Assembly (NCBI GenBank): GCA_029550345.1
Contig: JAKPHK010000114.1
Span: forward strand, 1 to 64,000
DNA length: 64,000 nucleotides
Source: Pseudomonadota bacterium
GTDB taxonomy: Bacteria; Pseudomonadota; Alphaproteobacteria; Sphingomonadales; Sphingomonadaceae
Reading direction: 5' to 3'
Shown: positions 42,215-51,651 of the stretch, piece by piece
Numbering within the stretch: position 1 is the stretch's first letter
Layout: each line of letters begins with the position of its first letter
The notes under the pieces: model-generated
Databases searched by the model: none
The model's input: only the letters and a program-made list of their open reading frames with translations
What the model was told of the DNA's origin: nothing
Position numbers and translations under genes: made by a program

Positions 42215-44305
42215 ATGCTGCGTCAATACGAACTTGTCGAGCGGGTGCTGGCCTATGATCCGGAAGCGGATGAGGCGATGCTCAACCGCGCCTATGTTTA
42301 CACCGTGCAGAAACACGGATCGCAAAAGCGTGCCAGTGGCGACCCCTATTTCAGCCACCCGGTGGAGGTTGCCGGGCTGATGACCGAGCTGAAGCTCGAT
42401 CAGGAAACCATCGTTACCGCGCTGCTCCACGATACGGTTGAGGACACGCTCGCCACCACCGAGGAGATCGCACGGCTGTTCGGCGGTGAGGTTGCCCGGC
42501 TGGTCGATGGGGTGACCAAGCTCTCCAAGATCGAGGCGATGAGCGAGAACGAGCGCGCGGCCGAAAACCTGCGCAAGTTCCTGCTGGCGATGAGCGAGGA
42601 TATCCGCGTCCTGCTGGTGAAGCTGGCGGACCGGCTGCACAATATGCGCACGCTCCACTTCATCAAGAAGGAGGACAAGCGCCGCAGAATCGCGCGCGAG
42701 ACGATGGATATCTACGCCCCCCTGGCCGAGCGCGTGGGGATGTACGAATATATGCGTGAGATGCAGCTGCTTGCCTTTGAGCAGCTGGAGCCCGAGGCCT
42801 ATGCGACCATTACCGGCCGCCTCGCCCAGATCCGCAGCAGCGAGGGCGGGCAGGTCGATGCGATTGCCCTGGCGATCAAGCAGGCCCTGGCCGAAGCAGG
42901 TCTCAACGTCGAGGTTTCGGGCCGCGAAAAGCACCCCTATTCGATCTGGAAGAAGATGGCCGAACGCCACGTCTCCTTCGAACAGATCACCGATATCATG
43001 GCCTTTCGGGTGCTGACCGAAACGCCGGAGGATTGCTACCGCGCACTCGGCGTGCTGCACACCACCTGGCAAATGATTCCGGGGCGGTTCAAGGATTATA
43101 TCTCCACCCCCAAATCCAACGGCTATCGCAGCCTCCATTCGGCGCTGATCTATGAAAACTCGATGCGCATGGAAGTGCAGATCCGCAGCCATGACATGCA
43201 CGAAACCAACGAATTCGGGCTGGCAGCGCACTGGGCCTACAAACAGGGCGGAAAGCCCGATGGCCAGGTTGGCTGGCTGCGCGATCTGATCGAAATCGTC
43301 GATGCCAGCCACGATGCCGAAGAGCTGCTGGAACACACCAAGCTGGCGATCTATCAGGACCGGATCTTTGCCTTCACCCCCAAGGGCCAGCTGCTGCAGC
43401 TGCCCAAGGGATCGACCCCGGTGGACTTCGCCTATGCGGTCCATTCCGATCTCGGCAGCTTTGCCGTGGGGGCCAAGATCAACGGGCGGCATATGCCGCT
43501 GCGCACCGCGCTGAACAACGGCGACGTGGTGGATATCGTCAAGAGCACCAATGCTTCGCCCCAGCTTTCGTGGCTGGGCTTTGTCGTTACCGGCAAGGCC
43601 CGGGCCGCAATCCGCCGCGCAGTGCGGGCCAAGGAACGCGCCGAAGTGGCGGCGATCGGCCGCAAGCTGTTCGAACAGATTGCCGAGCGGCTGCCCAGCA
43701 AGATCGGCAAGAAGGCGGTCAAGGATGCCGTCAAACGGCTGGCGCTGGGGACCGAGGAAGAGCTGATGGTCCAGATCGGTACGGCCAAGCTGGACGACCG
43801 GGCGGTGATGGAAGCGCTGGTCCCGGGCAGCACCGCCGGCCTTGCCGAGCCCGAGCACTGGCCCAAACAGGAGCGGGCGATTTCGATCCGCGGCTTGACT
43901 CCGGGCATGGCCTTCCACCTGGCCGATTGCTGCCACCCTGTACCGGGCGACCGGATCGTCGGAATTCGCCAGCCGGGTAAGGGCGTGCAGGTCCACTCGA
44001 TCGATTGCCTGACGCTGGCCAGCGGTGTCGATGCCGATTGGCTCGACCTTTCGTGGGGCGAACGCACCACCGGCGCGGTCGGGCGGATCCGCATGGTGCT
44101 CTACAACCGGCCCGGCACTCTTGCGGAGGCCGCCGGGATCTTCGCGGGCAACCGCGCCAACATCGCCGCGCTGGAAAACGCCAGCCGCGATGAGCTGTTC
44201 TCAACCTATGAGGTCGAAATCGAGGTGACCGATCTCGCCCACCTGACCCGCATCGTCAGCGCCCTGCGCGCCAGCGACGCCGTGGCCGAGGCCGAGCGGA
44301 TCTGA
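42215..44305 (+). CDS. rsh: Bifunctional (p)ppGpp synthetase/hydrolase
   Basis: This 696-residue RelA/SpoT homologue has an HD hydrolase domain (SHPVEVAGLM, TALLHDTVEDT, KLADRLHNMRTL), then a synthetase domain (GREKHPYSIWKKM, STPKSNGYRSLHSALIY). TGS (IFAFTPKGQLLQLPKGSTP) and a C-terminal ACT domain (RIRMVLYNRPGTLAEAAGIF) follow. The basic R-x-K-x motif and intact HD domain indicate both activities. It is probably the only long Rsh of the organism. Confidence 0.96.
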   Translation: MLRQYELVERVLAYDPEADEAMLNRAYVYTVQKHGSQKRASGDPYFSHPVEVAGLMTELKLDQETIVTALLHDTVEDTLATTEEIARLFGGEVARLVDGVTKLSKIEAMSENERAAENLRKFLLAMSEDIRVLLVKLADRLHNMRTLHFIKKEDKRRRIARETMDIYAPLAERVGMYEYMREMQLLAFEQLEPEAYATITGRLAQIRSSEGGQVDAIALAIKQALAEAGLNVEVSGREKHPYSIWKKMAERHVSFEQITDIMAFRVLTETPEDCYRALGVLHTTWQMIPGRFKDYISTPKSNGYRSLHSALIYENSMRMEVQIRSHDMHETNEFGLAAHWAYKQGGKPDGQVGWLRDLIEIVDASHDAEELLEHTKLAIYQDRIFAFTPKGQLLQLPKGSTPVDFAYAVHSDLGSFAVGAKINGRHMPLRTALNNGDVVDIVKSTNASPQLSWLGFVVTGKARAAIRRAVRAKERAEVAAIGRKLFEQIAERLPSKIGKKAVKDAVKRLALGTEEELMVQIGTAKLDDRAVMEALVPGSTAGLAEPEHWPKQERAISIRGLTPGMAFHLADCCHPVPGDRIVGIRQPGKGVQVHSIDCLTLASGVDADWLDLSWGERTTGAVGRIRMVLYNRPGTLAEAAGIFAGNRANIAALENASRDELFSTYEVEIEVTDLAHLTRIVSALRASDAVAEAERI

Positions 44306-44429
44306 ATTCTCCCCCGGCGCCCGGAGGGGAACCATCAGAAGTGGTGGAGGCGAGCGCACGCATGATCCTGACCTTTTCTTCTCTGCGCCTCTGCGTGAAC
44401 TATCCCCCGCCACCCGGCGCGCGCAAAGA

Positions 44430-44744
44430 TCAAACCTCCAGCACCACCTCAACCACATCCCCTTCGCTCACCCCCTCGGCCTTGCGCACGCTGGCCTTGA
44501 CCGGCAGCAGCCAGCCAAGTTCTTTCGAGGGGAACAGCGAGGTGCTGAAGGTGCTGTCACCGATTGTAGCGGTGACTTTGAGAGAACCGAACCCGCCGAT
44601 GCTCTTCTCCAGCCGCCGCATCAGCGCGGTGGCCGAAAGCGCCTCTCCCGCCGTGCCGTCGATGGTCAGAAAATGCCAGGTTCCGGTGCCGGTCGAACTG
44701 GTCCAGCGCCACAGCGGGCCGGTGTGGGTAAGGCGCTCGGTCAT
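44430..44744 (-). CDS. DUF1905 domain protein
   Basis: This 104-residue protein matches the DUF1905 pattern: GPLWRWTSSTGTGTWHFLTI, shown as LWRWTSSTGTGTWHFLTI, then FGSLKVTATIGDSTFSTSLF and LPVKASVRKAEGVSEGD. The fold is a small barrel often linked to YdeI-type proteins. The start ATG 44744 is immediately inside the upstream 27-bp inverted repeat region; a longer frame to 44867 would translate that repeat and is rejected. Confidence 0.8.
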   Translation of the reverse strand: MTERLTHTGPLWRWTSSTGTGTWHFLTIDGTAGEALSATALMRRLEKSIGGFGSLKVTATIGDSTFSTSLFPSKELGWLLPVKASVRKAEGVSEGDVVEVVLEV

Positions 44745-44750
44745 ATTTGA

Positions 44751-44897
44751 CTCACGCAAAGGCGCGAAGGCGCAAAGGGGTTGCGCTTGCGGCGAAGCCG
44801 CCTTGATGGGCAAGCCTTGCGCCTGGCGCGGAGAAACATGGGATCGGGAGCCTGCGGCTAAGCACAACCTCTTCGCGCCTTCGCGCCTTTGCGTGAG
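44751..44897. repeat. 27-bp inverted repeat flanking a 93-bp spacer
   Basis: CTCACGCAAAGGCGCGAAGG... (44751-44777) and its reverse complement (44871-44897, ...CCTTCGCGCCTTTGCGTGAG) match with one mismatch. A degenerate third copy (TGCGCCTCTGCGTGAA) lies near 44384. The unit looks like a dispersed REP-type intergenic repeat that occurs in many alphaproteobacterial genomes. Confidence 0.7.
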
Positions 44898-44906
44898 AAT
44901 ATTCCT

Positions 44907-46031
44907 TCACTGCACCCGCCGCACCGGCACCGGAATGTTGCAGATATCCGCGCCGCCTGCTGGCCGGATGAAGAAATCGTCCTTCCGGTTGGCTCGCGCA
45001 TCGGCATAGCTGGCGAAGCTGCCGCTCTCGGTGGAGAGATATTCATAGGCCGGTAGCCCCGTCACCTCGGTGCCGAGCCGGATCGAAAGGATCGGCACCC
45101 GCTCATCCCCCTGCTCCGGATCATAGAACCCCAGCGCGCCATGCCCGCGCGGCAAGCTGGACAGGTGCTCGATCCCCTCAATCACCCGCCCGACCAGCGC
45201 AATGTTGCGGTCGAGATGGCGCGGGGCATGGCCGATCACCACATAGAGTTCGGCCCCGGTGCCGGTGTTGGGCGAAAGGTCGCGGCCGACGCCGACCATG
45301 CCGTAGCAGTGGACGGGCCAGAACGTCGGGTTTTTGCCCGCGTCATCACTCGCTATTGGCCAGCCTCTTTCAAATTGAACCCATTGTGCAAATGCATCTC
45401 GTTGATGCCATCCTTCAGGCGCTCGAGGAGTCTGCGTACTTGCGATATTGGCCTTTTCGGCCGCTTCCCAATCCCTCACCCAGCCTGTTCCGAGCTCTTT
45501 GCCTCGGGCCCAATAGGCCTGATTATATGGATCACCTTCGTCGGAGCCGGCATTCTGGATTGCTTCTTCATCAACCCAGTAATCGCTCTCCGGCACCGTC
45601 ACCAGTCCCGCCGGCAGCTTCCTCGCCTTGGCTTTGTCCTCGGCATCGGGATCGCCCCACTGCACCACGTAATTGTCCTGCACCCGGTTGACGCTCGTCC
45701 CGTCCCAGAACTTCGCCGCCGCCAGCTTACGGATGTTGCCGATCCACCCTTGCGAAAATGGCGCGGGCATCAGCTGGATCACCACCCGGCGCGGTTTGCC
45801 TTTGGTGGAGGCCTGCCCCGGCCCCTGAGCCGGGGGCGCAAGCTCCATCACCAGCAAATCGCTCGCCGGGATTGCCACCCAGTCCCCCTTTGGCGCGGCG
45901 CCGACGATCTCGTTCGGGGACCTGGGCGATGGCTGGGCCTTGCCTGAAGCGATCGCGGCAGAGGCTTGCGGCAGAGCGGGGCTGGCGGCCAGCAGCGCGG
46001 CCAGTGCGGTAAGCGGGATCAGCTTGGTCAT
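44907..46031 (-). CDS. Exported cyclophilin-type peptidyl-prolyl isomerase
   Basis: This 374-residue protein has a signal peptide (residues 1-25) and a cyclophilin-like domain (about 80-310: [20 protein letters not shown], shown as [17 protein letters not shown], then [20 protein letters not shown] and [10 protein letters not shown]). The sphingomonad subfamily carries a large insertion. Acts in the periplasm, folding outer-membrane proteins by inference. Start ATG 46031. Confidence 0.82.
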   Translation of the reverse strand: MTKLIPLTALAALLAASPALPQASAAIASGKAQPSPRSPNEIVGAAPKGDWVAIPASDLLVMELAPPAQGPGQASTKGKPRRVVIQLMPAPFSQGWIGNIRKLAAAKFWDGTSVNRVQDNYVVQWGDPDAEDKAKARKLPAGLVTVPESDYWVDEEAIQNAGSDEGDPYNQAYWARGKELGTGWVRDWEAAEKANIASTQTPRAPEGWHQRDAFAQWVQFERGWPIASDDAGKNPTFWPVHCYGMVGVGRDLSPNTGTGAELYVVIGHAPRHLDRNIALVGRVIEGIEHLSSLPRGHGALGFYDPEQGDERVPILSIRLGTEVTGLPAYEYLSTESGSFASYADARANRKDDFFIRPAGGADICNIPVPVRRVQ

Positions 46032-46071
46032 CGCCGCACAGTGCCACGCCGCCTCCGTAGGTCAAGCGGCG

Positions 46072-46473
46072 TCAGGCCTGTGCCTCCAGCGCCTCTATAT
46101 CGGCATCGCTGAGCCCGAAATGATGCCCAACCTCATGAATCAGCACATGGGCCACCAGATGCTCCAGGCTCTCATCCCCGCGCGCGATCCACTCGTCCAG
46201 AATCGGTGAGCGGAACAGCCGGATCCGGTCTGGCATGGTGCCCGAAGGCGCGGAATGCTTGTCTCCCACCGGCAGCCCTTCATAGAGCCCGGTCAGCTCG
46301 AACCGGTCGGCAATTCCCAGCGCCGCCAGAGTCTCCTCATCGGCAAAGTCCTCCACCACCAGCAGCACGTTACCCAGATGCGCGGCAAACGGCTGCGGCA
46401 AATCCGCCAGCGCGGCGCGCGCCAGCACTTCGATCTCGGACAAGCTGGGGGCTGGGCCAAAGGCGCGGGTCAT
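46072..46473 (-). CDS. Metallopeptidase family protein (minimal zincin)
   Basis: This 133-residue protein has the zinc motif HVLIHEVGHHFGLSD (HExxH with a following His/Asp), as in the COG3824 zincin-like family. There is no signal peptide. Proteolytic activity is not proven for the family. It is 40 bases downstream-facing from the cyclophilin gene on the same strand. Confidence 0.85.
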   Translation of the reverse strand: MTRAFGPAPSLSEIEVLARAALADLPQPFAAHLGNVLLVVEDFADEETLAALGIADRFELTGLYEGLPVGDKHSAPSGTMPDRIRLFRSPILDEWIARGDESLEHLVAHVLIHEVGHHFGLSDADIEALEAQA

Positions 46474-46549
46474 GCCCCACCATAGCCATGCGCGCGGCGC
46501 TTGCCTATCGCCCGCCCAGCCGCTAGGGCGCGCGAATTCCAGTGCATGC

Positions 46550-46640
46550 GGAGCGGTGGCCGAGTGGTCGAAGGCGCTCGCCTGGAAAGTGAGTATACGT
46601 CAAAAGCGTATCGAGGGTTCGAATCCCTCCCGCTCCGCCA
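46550..46640 (+). tRNA. tRNA-Ser(GGA)
   Basis: A 91-base tRNA with acceptor GGAGCGG/CCGCTCC, encoded CCA, a long variable arm (ATACGTCAAAAGCGTAT) typical of class II tRNA-Ser, T-loop GGTTCGAATCC, and anticodon GGA in the loop CTGGAAA. Its 3' half is the probable insertion site of the adjacent integrase. Confidence 0.97.
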
Positions 46641-46822
46641 GAACCCGCACTTTCGCGAACTTCCCTGAACAGCTGAGAGCGCAATAAAGTGCCGTATTAC
46701 GGCCATTTCGTACGGATTTGGCGTTCGCCACTGATCGCGCCAGTTCGCCGCAAGTTGCCGCCTGAACTATGGCTGATATTATGGCTTGAACGATGGCGGA
46801 GACCCGCTAAATCACGAAAACC

Positions 46823-48151
46823 ATGTCCTCGCGCGCGCGTAGCAAACTCACAATCAAGCAGGTGGCTGCGCTCACCAAGCCCGGCGTCTACTCCGACGGC
46901 GGCGGGCTATACCTGCGTATTCGCGCTTCCGGCCGGTCCTGGTTCTACATCGGCACCTTGAACGGCAAACGAATCGAGCTGGGGCTTGGCTCAGACCTCG
47001 ACGTATCGCTCGCCAAAGCGCGCGAAAGAGCCGCGGAAGTTCGCCAGAAGCTGCTTGACGGTATCGATCCACGCGCTGAGCGCCGCCAGGCGCAGGCGGC
47101 AGCGAGGCCGATGATCGCCTTCGGCGCTTTCGCCAAGCAACATGTCGCGGCAATTGAAGACGGGTTCAAGAATCCCAAGCACCGGCAACAGTGGCGCAAT
47201 ACCCTGGAGCAGTATGGCAAACCGCTGGCAGATATTCCGATCGATCAGGTTTCGACCGAGGATATCCTTGGCGTGTTACGGCCGATCTGGCTGACAAAGC
47301 CGGAAACCGCTTCGCGCGTTCGCGGCAGGATTGAGCGGGTTCTTGATGCCGCAAGGGTGCAAGGGCACCGTACTGGCGAAAATCCAGCTCGCCTGCGCGG
47401 TCATCTCGATCAGGTACTCGCGATTCAGCGCAAGAAGTCGCGCGTCCAGCACCACCCTGCTTTGCCGTTCGTGCAGATTGATGCGTTCATGGCGGAGCTG
47501 CGCAAACGGCCTGCCATCGCAGCGCGGGCATTGGAGTTCACCGTTCTGACCGCAGCACGCTCGGGTGAGGTGCGCGGAATGACTTGGGGCGAAGTGGATC
47601 TTGCCGAAAAGGTCTGGACCATTCCAGCAAGCAGGATGAAGGCTGAGAAAGAGCACAAGGTTCCGCTTAGCGATGCCGCTGTTGCTGTCCTGGGCGCCGT
47701 CAACCAGAATGGCGCGAAACCGGGTGATTGCGTCTTCCCGGCACCGCGCGGCGGTTCGCTGTCGGACATGTCGATGTCTCAGCTGCTCAAGCGCATGAAC
47801 AGTCAGGGCATTACCGTCCACGGCTTCCGCTCGACTTTCCGTGACTGGGCCGGCGACAAGACCGACTTTCAGCGGGAAGTTATCGAGATGGCGCTCGCTC
47901 ACAGTGTATCGTCTGCTGTTGAGGCCGCCTATCGGCGCGGCACCGCGCTGGAGAAACGCCGGGAGCTGATGAATGCCTGGGCAAGCTATTGCGCTGGCAA
48001 GCCGATCCAAGCCGATGCGCCTGAATTGCAGGATAGCGCCGCAAACGCCCCTGAAAGGCCGCCCAAACGGCCCAAACTCAAGACTGGCCTGGAATTGCTG
48101 CCTCGTGCCACGAAGCAAAAGACCCGGCGACTCAGCGTTACTGGCCTCTAG
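46823..48151 (+). CDS. Tyrosine integrase (P4-type, DUF4102 N-terminus)
   Basis: This 442-residue recombinase has the DUF4102 arm-binding domain (residues 8-95: TKPGVYSDGGGLYLRI), a core-binding domain and a catalytic domain. Arg246 (LTAARSGEVRG), His333-x-x-Arg336 (HGFR), His360 and the nucleophile Tyr370 (AAYRRG) are visible. It integrates DNA at tRNA genes, consistent with the adjacent tRNA-Ser. The catalytic set is complete, so it may be active. Confidence 0.95.
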   Translation: MSSRARSKLTIKQVAALTKPGVYSDGGGLYLRIRASGRSWFYIGTLNGKRIELGLGSDLDVSLAKARERAAEVRQKLLDGIDPRAERRQAQAAARPMIAFGAFAKQHVAAIEDGFKNPKHRQQWRNTLEQYGKPLADIPIDQVSTEDILGVLRPIWLTKPETASRVRGRIERVLDAARVQGHRTGENPARLRGHLDQVLAIQRKKSRVQHHPALPFVQIDAFMAELRKRPAIAARALEFTVLTAARSGEVRGMTWGEVDLAEKVWTIPASRMKAEKEHKVPLSDAAVAVLGAVNQNGAKPGDCVFPAPRGGSLSDMSMSQLLKRMNSQGITVHGFRSTFRDWAGDKTDFQREVIEMALAHSVSSAVEAAYRRGTALEKRRELMNAWASYCAGKPIQADAPELQDSAANAPERPPKRPKLKTGLELLPRATKQKTRRLSVTGL

Positions 48152-48457
48152 TATTCAAGCAAGAACTTGATTTAGTTACCCTATTGTCAGCCGCGAAGTT
48201 TGGCCATTTTTGCCAAAACGCCGAGATTCTGCTACATTCGCAGCAGCGCTGAGCCTTGGATTGGCCGACTTTCGGCAGGTTCAGCGCGGTTCCAAACGAG
48301 GTCCGTTTGAGGTTGCCGGAAGCGATTCTGGCCGAGAGTTTGCTTGCCTTCGCCACCAGATGTTTTTGGCTGCAAAGCGCAGGTCAGTTTCGTGATGCCG
48401 ACCTTCTCGTTGGCGGATGGCCCCAGCGGCCCTCCCCATGACGAAAGGATTGCGAAT
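48152..48457. other. Non-coding gap after integrase
   Basis: No convincing gene. A short inverted repeat, TTTGGC/GCCAAA with a T-rich 7-base loop, lies at 48199-48217 and could end integrase transcription. The remainder is of mixed composition with only short frames. A GAAAGGA ribosome site precedes the next gene. Confidence 0.5.
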
Positions 48458-49093
48458 ATGGATCACGAACAGCGGAGCAAGGCGGCGAATGCACAGGACC
48501 CCAAACAGGCCGGGAAGATCATCCGATCGCTCAAGCAGCTCGAAGACGAATATTTCCTCGCAGCCGGTCCCCTCTCGGAGCGGATGATGGCGGTGGCGGT
48601 GCAGGCGATCAAGAAAGCTACTCCCGAGCCTTTCAAGGTTGTGGAAGCCGACGTTACCGCCAGCATAAACATCGCCGAGTGGAGGTCCAACCGCGGCCCA
48701 GGTCAGGACTTTTCACTGACCCTTGCCGAAATCGGCGCCGAGGAGGATCGAGAATATTGCTGGCTCACCGCCGCAACCGCAGTCGGTCCGACGCGGCTCG
48801 GCCTGGAATTTGCGTGTAGGCCCGGCCTGCGGGAGGCATTTCAGGCGGTGACCAAGGACGAGAAGAAGCTTGCCGACATCTGGAAGGCCGGATTTTTGCT
48901 CGACCAAAACGATTCGCGCCTGTTTCTCCCAATCGTCATTCCGCCAGAAAAGCTAGCACAGGGCTTCGAGCAGAACTCGCTCGATGCCGTGATGGTTCCG
49001 GTGACCAAGGCCGTCGAATTGGCGATTGCTGCCAAGCCGCACCTCGATGCACTGGCCGCGCAAATCCGCGACGCCGCCAAGGTCAGCAAGTAA
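48458..49093 (+). CDS. Hypothetical island protein
   Basis: This 211-residue soluble protein has an N-terminal helical part (AGKIIRSLKQLEDEYFLAAG) and mixed alpha/beta centre (EFACRPGLREAFQAVTKDEK). It has no signal or membrane segment and no family I recognise. The ATG at 48458 has AAGGAT upstream. Followed by DUF3768, a frequent companion on sphingomonad plasmids and islands. Confidence 0.65.
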   Translation: MDHEQRSKAANAQDPKQAGKIIRSLKQLEDEYFLAAGPLSERMMAVAVQAIKKATPEPFKVVEADVTASINIAEWRSNRGPGQDFSLTLAEIGAEEDREYCWLTAATAVGPTRLGLEFACRPGLREAFQAVTKDEKKLADIWKAGFLLDQNDSRLFLPIVIPPEKLAQGFEQNSLDAVMVPVTKAVELAIAAKPHLDALAAQIRDAAKVSK

Positions 49094-49188
49094 GCCGGGC
49101 TTAGCCCAACCCACCAACATCGCCGACCATCCCGCCGTGACTGGCACGGCGGGATGGCGGCTGCCTTCGAAACAGGAAGGAATTTGCC

Positions 49189-49551
49189 ATGACCAACCAC
49201 GGAACCACCACATGCACCGAGGTGCCCCGCGCCGAACAGATCGCCCGGCTCAACGATCAACTTCGCAGGGGTGACAGCAATAGCGGCACGGTGCTCATCA
49301 CACAGGGCGTCCAACGGATCACCGGCTTTGACGCTGGCGCTCTAGCCGAGGCACTTGCCAACTATTCCGACTTCGATCCCGACAATGATCCGCACGGCGA
49401 ACGGGATTTTGGTGACCTAACCTTGTTCGGGCATAACTTGCTGTTCAAGATAGATTATTTCGATAGATCAATGGAATTTGGGTCCGATGACCCGGCTGAT
49501 GAAGAAGCCACTTGCAGGGTTCTAACTGTCCTATTGGCCAGCGAGTGGTGA
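49189..49551 (+). CDS. DUF3768 family protein
   Basis: This 120-residue protein has the DUF3768 pattern: EQIARLNDQLRRG near the start, then FDPDNDPHGERDFGDLTLFG and LFKIDYFDRSMEFGSDDPAD. Function unknown; the family is common on plasmids and integrative elements of alphaproteobacteria. AGGAAGGAA precedes the ATG. Confidence 0.9.
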   Translation: MTNHGTTTCTEVPRAEQIARLNDQLRRGDSNSGTVLITQGVQRITGFDAGALAEALANYSDFDPDNDPHGERDFGDLTLFGHNLLFKIDYFDRSMEFGSDDPADEEATCRVLTVLLASEW

Positions 49552-49813
49552 GGTGGTCACGATGAAACACCAAACCCCTTCGCAGCAAGCGCTTGAACAA
49601 AACCTGCAATCACCGCATATCGAAATTAGCTGTGGTCAGTCCCGCAGCGGAGGCTTTGCAACCTCAAATCGCACGCGCCGGTCGAGACTTCTCGGCCGGG
49701 TGGCCGTCGCGCATGTCCAAGGTGCTGCACCCAAAGGTGGCGGCGCTCTGTGCGTGCGCAGGGTTGCAAACACCCGGCTTCGCCCGGTGCCTCCAGTTGA
49801 AATGGAGGTATCA

Positions 49814-50461
49814 GTGCAGCGCAAGACCAAGCCCCTAATCACCGCACTTTGCATCGCTGTCTTTGGCACGGCAGTGGTGGCAGCGCCTGCTTGTGCACAG
49901 TCATCCTACGACGACATTCTGAACAGCACGCGCCAAGACAGCATGAACCGCAAGCGCGCAGATCAGGAAGCCAGCACTGGTTCGACGGTTTCCACACCTG
50001 TCGATCCAACCGCGCCCTGGATGACTGTTGAAAGCGTCGGCAGCGGATCGACCTTCAACGCCTGCATCTACAACCATCGCTATAAGATGGGCGAAAGTGA
50101 GGCCTTGGCGTCAAGGAACTGCCTCTACAATCAGACTATCCCAAATGATCGGGAGGTCGCTTCGATCGATTCCGCGGCTGCCGAACGGGAGCGCAAGCGC
50201 TTGGCTGCGCAGCAAGCATCGTCTCGAGCGGCTGATGAAGAATGGCGACGGCGTGAGGCCTATGCCAACTCCCCTGCGGGACGAGCCGCTGCCAGAAAGC
50301 GAGACGAAGCGCTTGCCGCCGATTACCGGCGCCGCGGCCTGGCTTGCGAGAACAGCGGCGGGACCTGGGGATACAGGGCAGGCAACACCATCTATCAATT
50401 GACACCGGGCGACCTTCCGGCCCTGCCATTCCGTGACGGCATGGCCTGCTACCACCTTTGA
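49814..50461 (+). CDS. Exported hypothetical protein
   Basis: This 215-residue protein starts at GTG 49814, which follows GGAGG with 5-base spacing. The signal peptide is LITALCIAVFGTAVVAAPAC, cleaved near AQS. The mature part is charged with an Arg/Ala-rich helix (RERKRLAAQQASSRAADEEW) and three or four cysteines (NACIYNH, NCLYN, LACENSGG, MACYHL) that may form disulfides. The frame is open back to 49562, so an 84-residue N-terminal extension cannot be excluded. Confidence 0.6.
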   Translation: MQRKTKPLITALCIAVFGTAVVAAPACAQSSYDDILNSTRQDSMNRKRADQEASTGSTVSTPVDPTAPWMTVESVGSGSTFNACIYNHRYKMGESEALASRNCLYNQTIPNDREVASIDSAAAERERKRLAAQQASSRAADEEWRRREAYANSPAGRAAARKRDEALAADYRRRGLACENSGGTWGYRAGNTIYQLTPGDLPALPFRDGMACYHL

Positions 50462-50475
50462 GGAAGGCATCGGAC

Positions 50476-50928
50476 ATGACACCAAATCTTGCCGCCTCGG
50501 CCGTCGCCATCGGTATGGCCGTCTACCTTTTACCATCGATCATAGCCGGACTTCGCGGCCACGCTTCGGCCTGGGGCATTTTTGCGCTCAACCTGCTGCT
50601 GGGCTGGTCCGGCATTGTGTGGATCATCGCCTTGATTTGGGCGCTTTCGAACAAGGGCCAGGCTGTTCAGCAGACGGTTGTGGTCAACAATCATCATGGT
50701 GGGCCGCAACAACCGGTTCAGCCCATCTACATTCCCGTACCGCAGCAATCACCCGCATTGGCGATCGATGCCGGAAGCACTCCAGGTTCGCAGCTGCCTG
50801 GCGATACTCGCATCTGTCCGGCTTGTGCTGAGACCATCAAAGCTGCGGCCACCAAGTGTCGGTTCTGCGGTGAGCAGCTCAGCCCGATCCTTCTCTCGCA
50901 CGACCCGGAGGTACGTCATGGCGAATAA
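50476..50928 (+). CDS. Superinfection-immunity-like membrane protein with zinc ribbon
   Basis: This 150-residue protein has two membrane helices (about 5-22 and 30-55). The pattern LPSIIAGLRGHASAWGIFAL, then NLLLGWSGIVWIIALIWALS, is that of the Imm_superinfect family known from phage T4 Imm. A Gln/Pro-rich linker leads to a C-terminal zinc ribbon, CPACAETIKAAATKCRFCGE (CxxC-x11-CxxC). The family can block phage DNA entry in T4; here only the fold is inferred. Confidence 0.78.
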   Translation: MTPNLAASAVAIGMAVYLLPSIIAGLRGHASAWGIFALNLLLGWSGIVWIIALIWALSNKGQAVQQTVVVNNHHGGPQQPVQPIYIPVPQQSPALAIDAGSTPGSQLPGDTRICPACAETIKAAATKCRFCGEQLSPILLSHDPEVRHGE

Positions 50929-51478
50929 GGCGCTCCTTGGCGTGATCGCTGGTCTGACTGCGGTGGCCTCTGCCGGGTCATACCTTGCGGCAACGGCACT
51001 TCCCTCCATGGACCCGGCGCCTACGCCGATACAGGATGAATCTCCATCTGCCCCGACTGACGCACCAGCTACGCCAACCCAAACGGCAAACATGCCCTCG
51101 ATAGAAGGAACGTGGATTCTCGCCAAGTGGGGCGGTGAGGACGGTCTTAGCCGGTGTGAAGACTACGCAAACCCTGCGCTTTATAAGCGCAACGACGAAA
51201 TGGGAGAAGTCGCACAATTTCTGGCTGATGGGAGTTACAAGAGCTACTTCGCCTACACGACGCCTAGCGGTGAGCAACATTACACCCAGTATTCGGCGAC
51301 CTGGCAGCAGGAGCGCTCGAAGCTCGTATTGCTCAACTTTGTTGCTGAGGACGCCTTCCGGAACGAGTCGCCGCGCGAGGACCAAAGTCTGGTGTTCGAC
51401 GGCGCAAACGTCGTTCAGATCGACGATAGGCGCTTCGTCAGGTGCATCGGTGATACCGGCCTAGATGATGGGCAGTAG
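50918..51478 (+). CDS. Exported hypothetical protein
   Basis: This 186-residue protein has an N-terminal hydrophobic stretch (ALLGVIAGLTAVASAGSYLA), then a Pro/Thr-rich linker. The domain that follows (IEGTWILAKWGGEDGLSRCE, FLADGSYKSYFAYTTPSGEQ, YSATWQQERSKLVLLNFV) looks like a lipocalin-type barrel. It overlaps the previous gene by 11 bases, so the two are coupled. Confidence 0.6.
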   Translation: MANKALLGVIAGLTAVASAGSYLAATALPSMDPAPTPIQDESPSAPTDAPATPTQTANMPSIEGTWILAKWGGEDGLSRCEDYANPALYKRNDEMGEVAQFLADGSYKSYFAYTTPSGEQHYTQYSATWQQERSKLVLLNFVAEDAFRNESPREDQSLVFDGANVVQIDDRRFVRCIGDTGLDDGQ

Positions 51479-51651
51479 TGCGGGCGTGACCCGCCGAGTA
51501 AAGGTCAATTTGCTTGGATCGTGGCCGGTGATTCGCAATCCCGGAACTATTCTAAGATCGAAATTTGGCCGGAAACCTAAGTTCCCGAAGGATTCTTGAC
51601 GCGGAGTCACCTGCGGTACCAATAGCTAGTCTCACATTGGGGAGACATCCT

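Noticed and set aside
42056..43996. 646-codon open frame antisense to rsh
   Set aside because: It mirrors the GC-rich third codon positions of rsh, has no signal of its own, and rsh is intact and certain.
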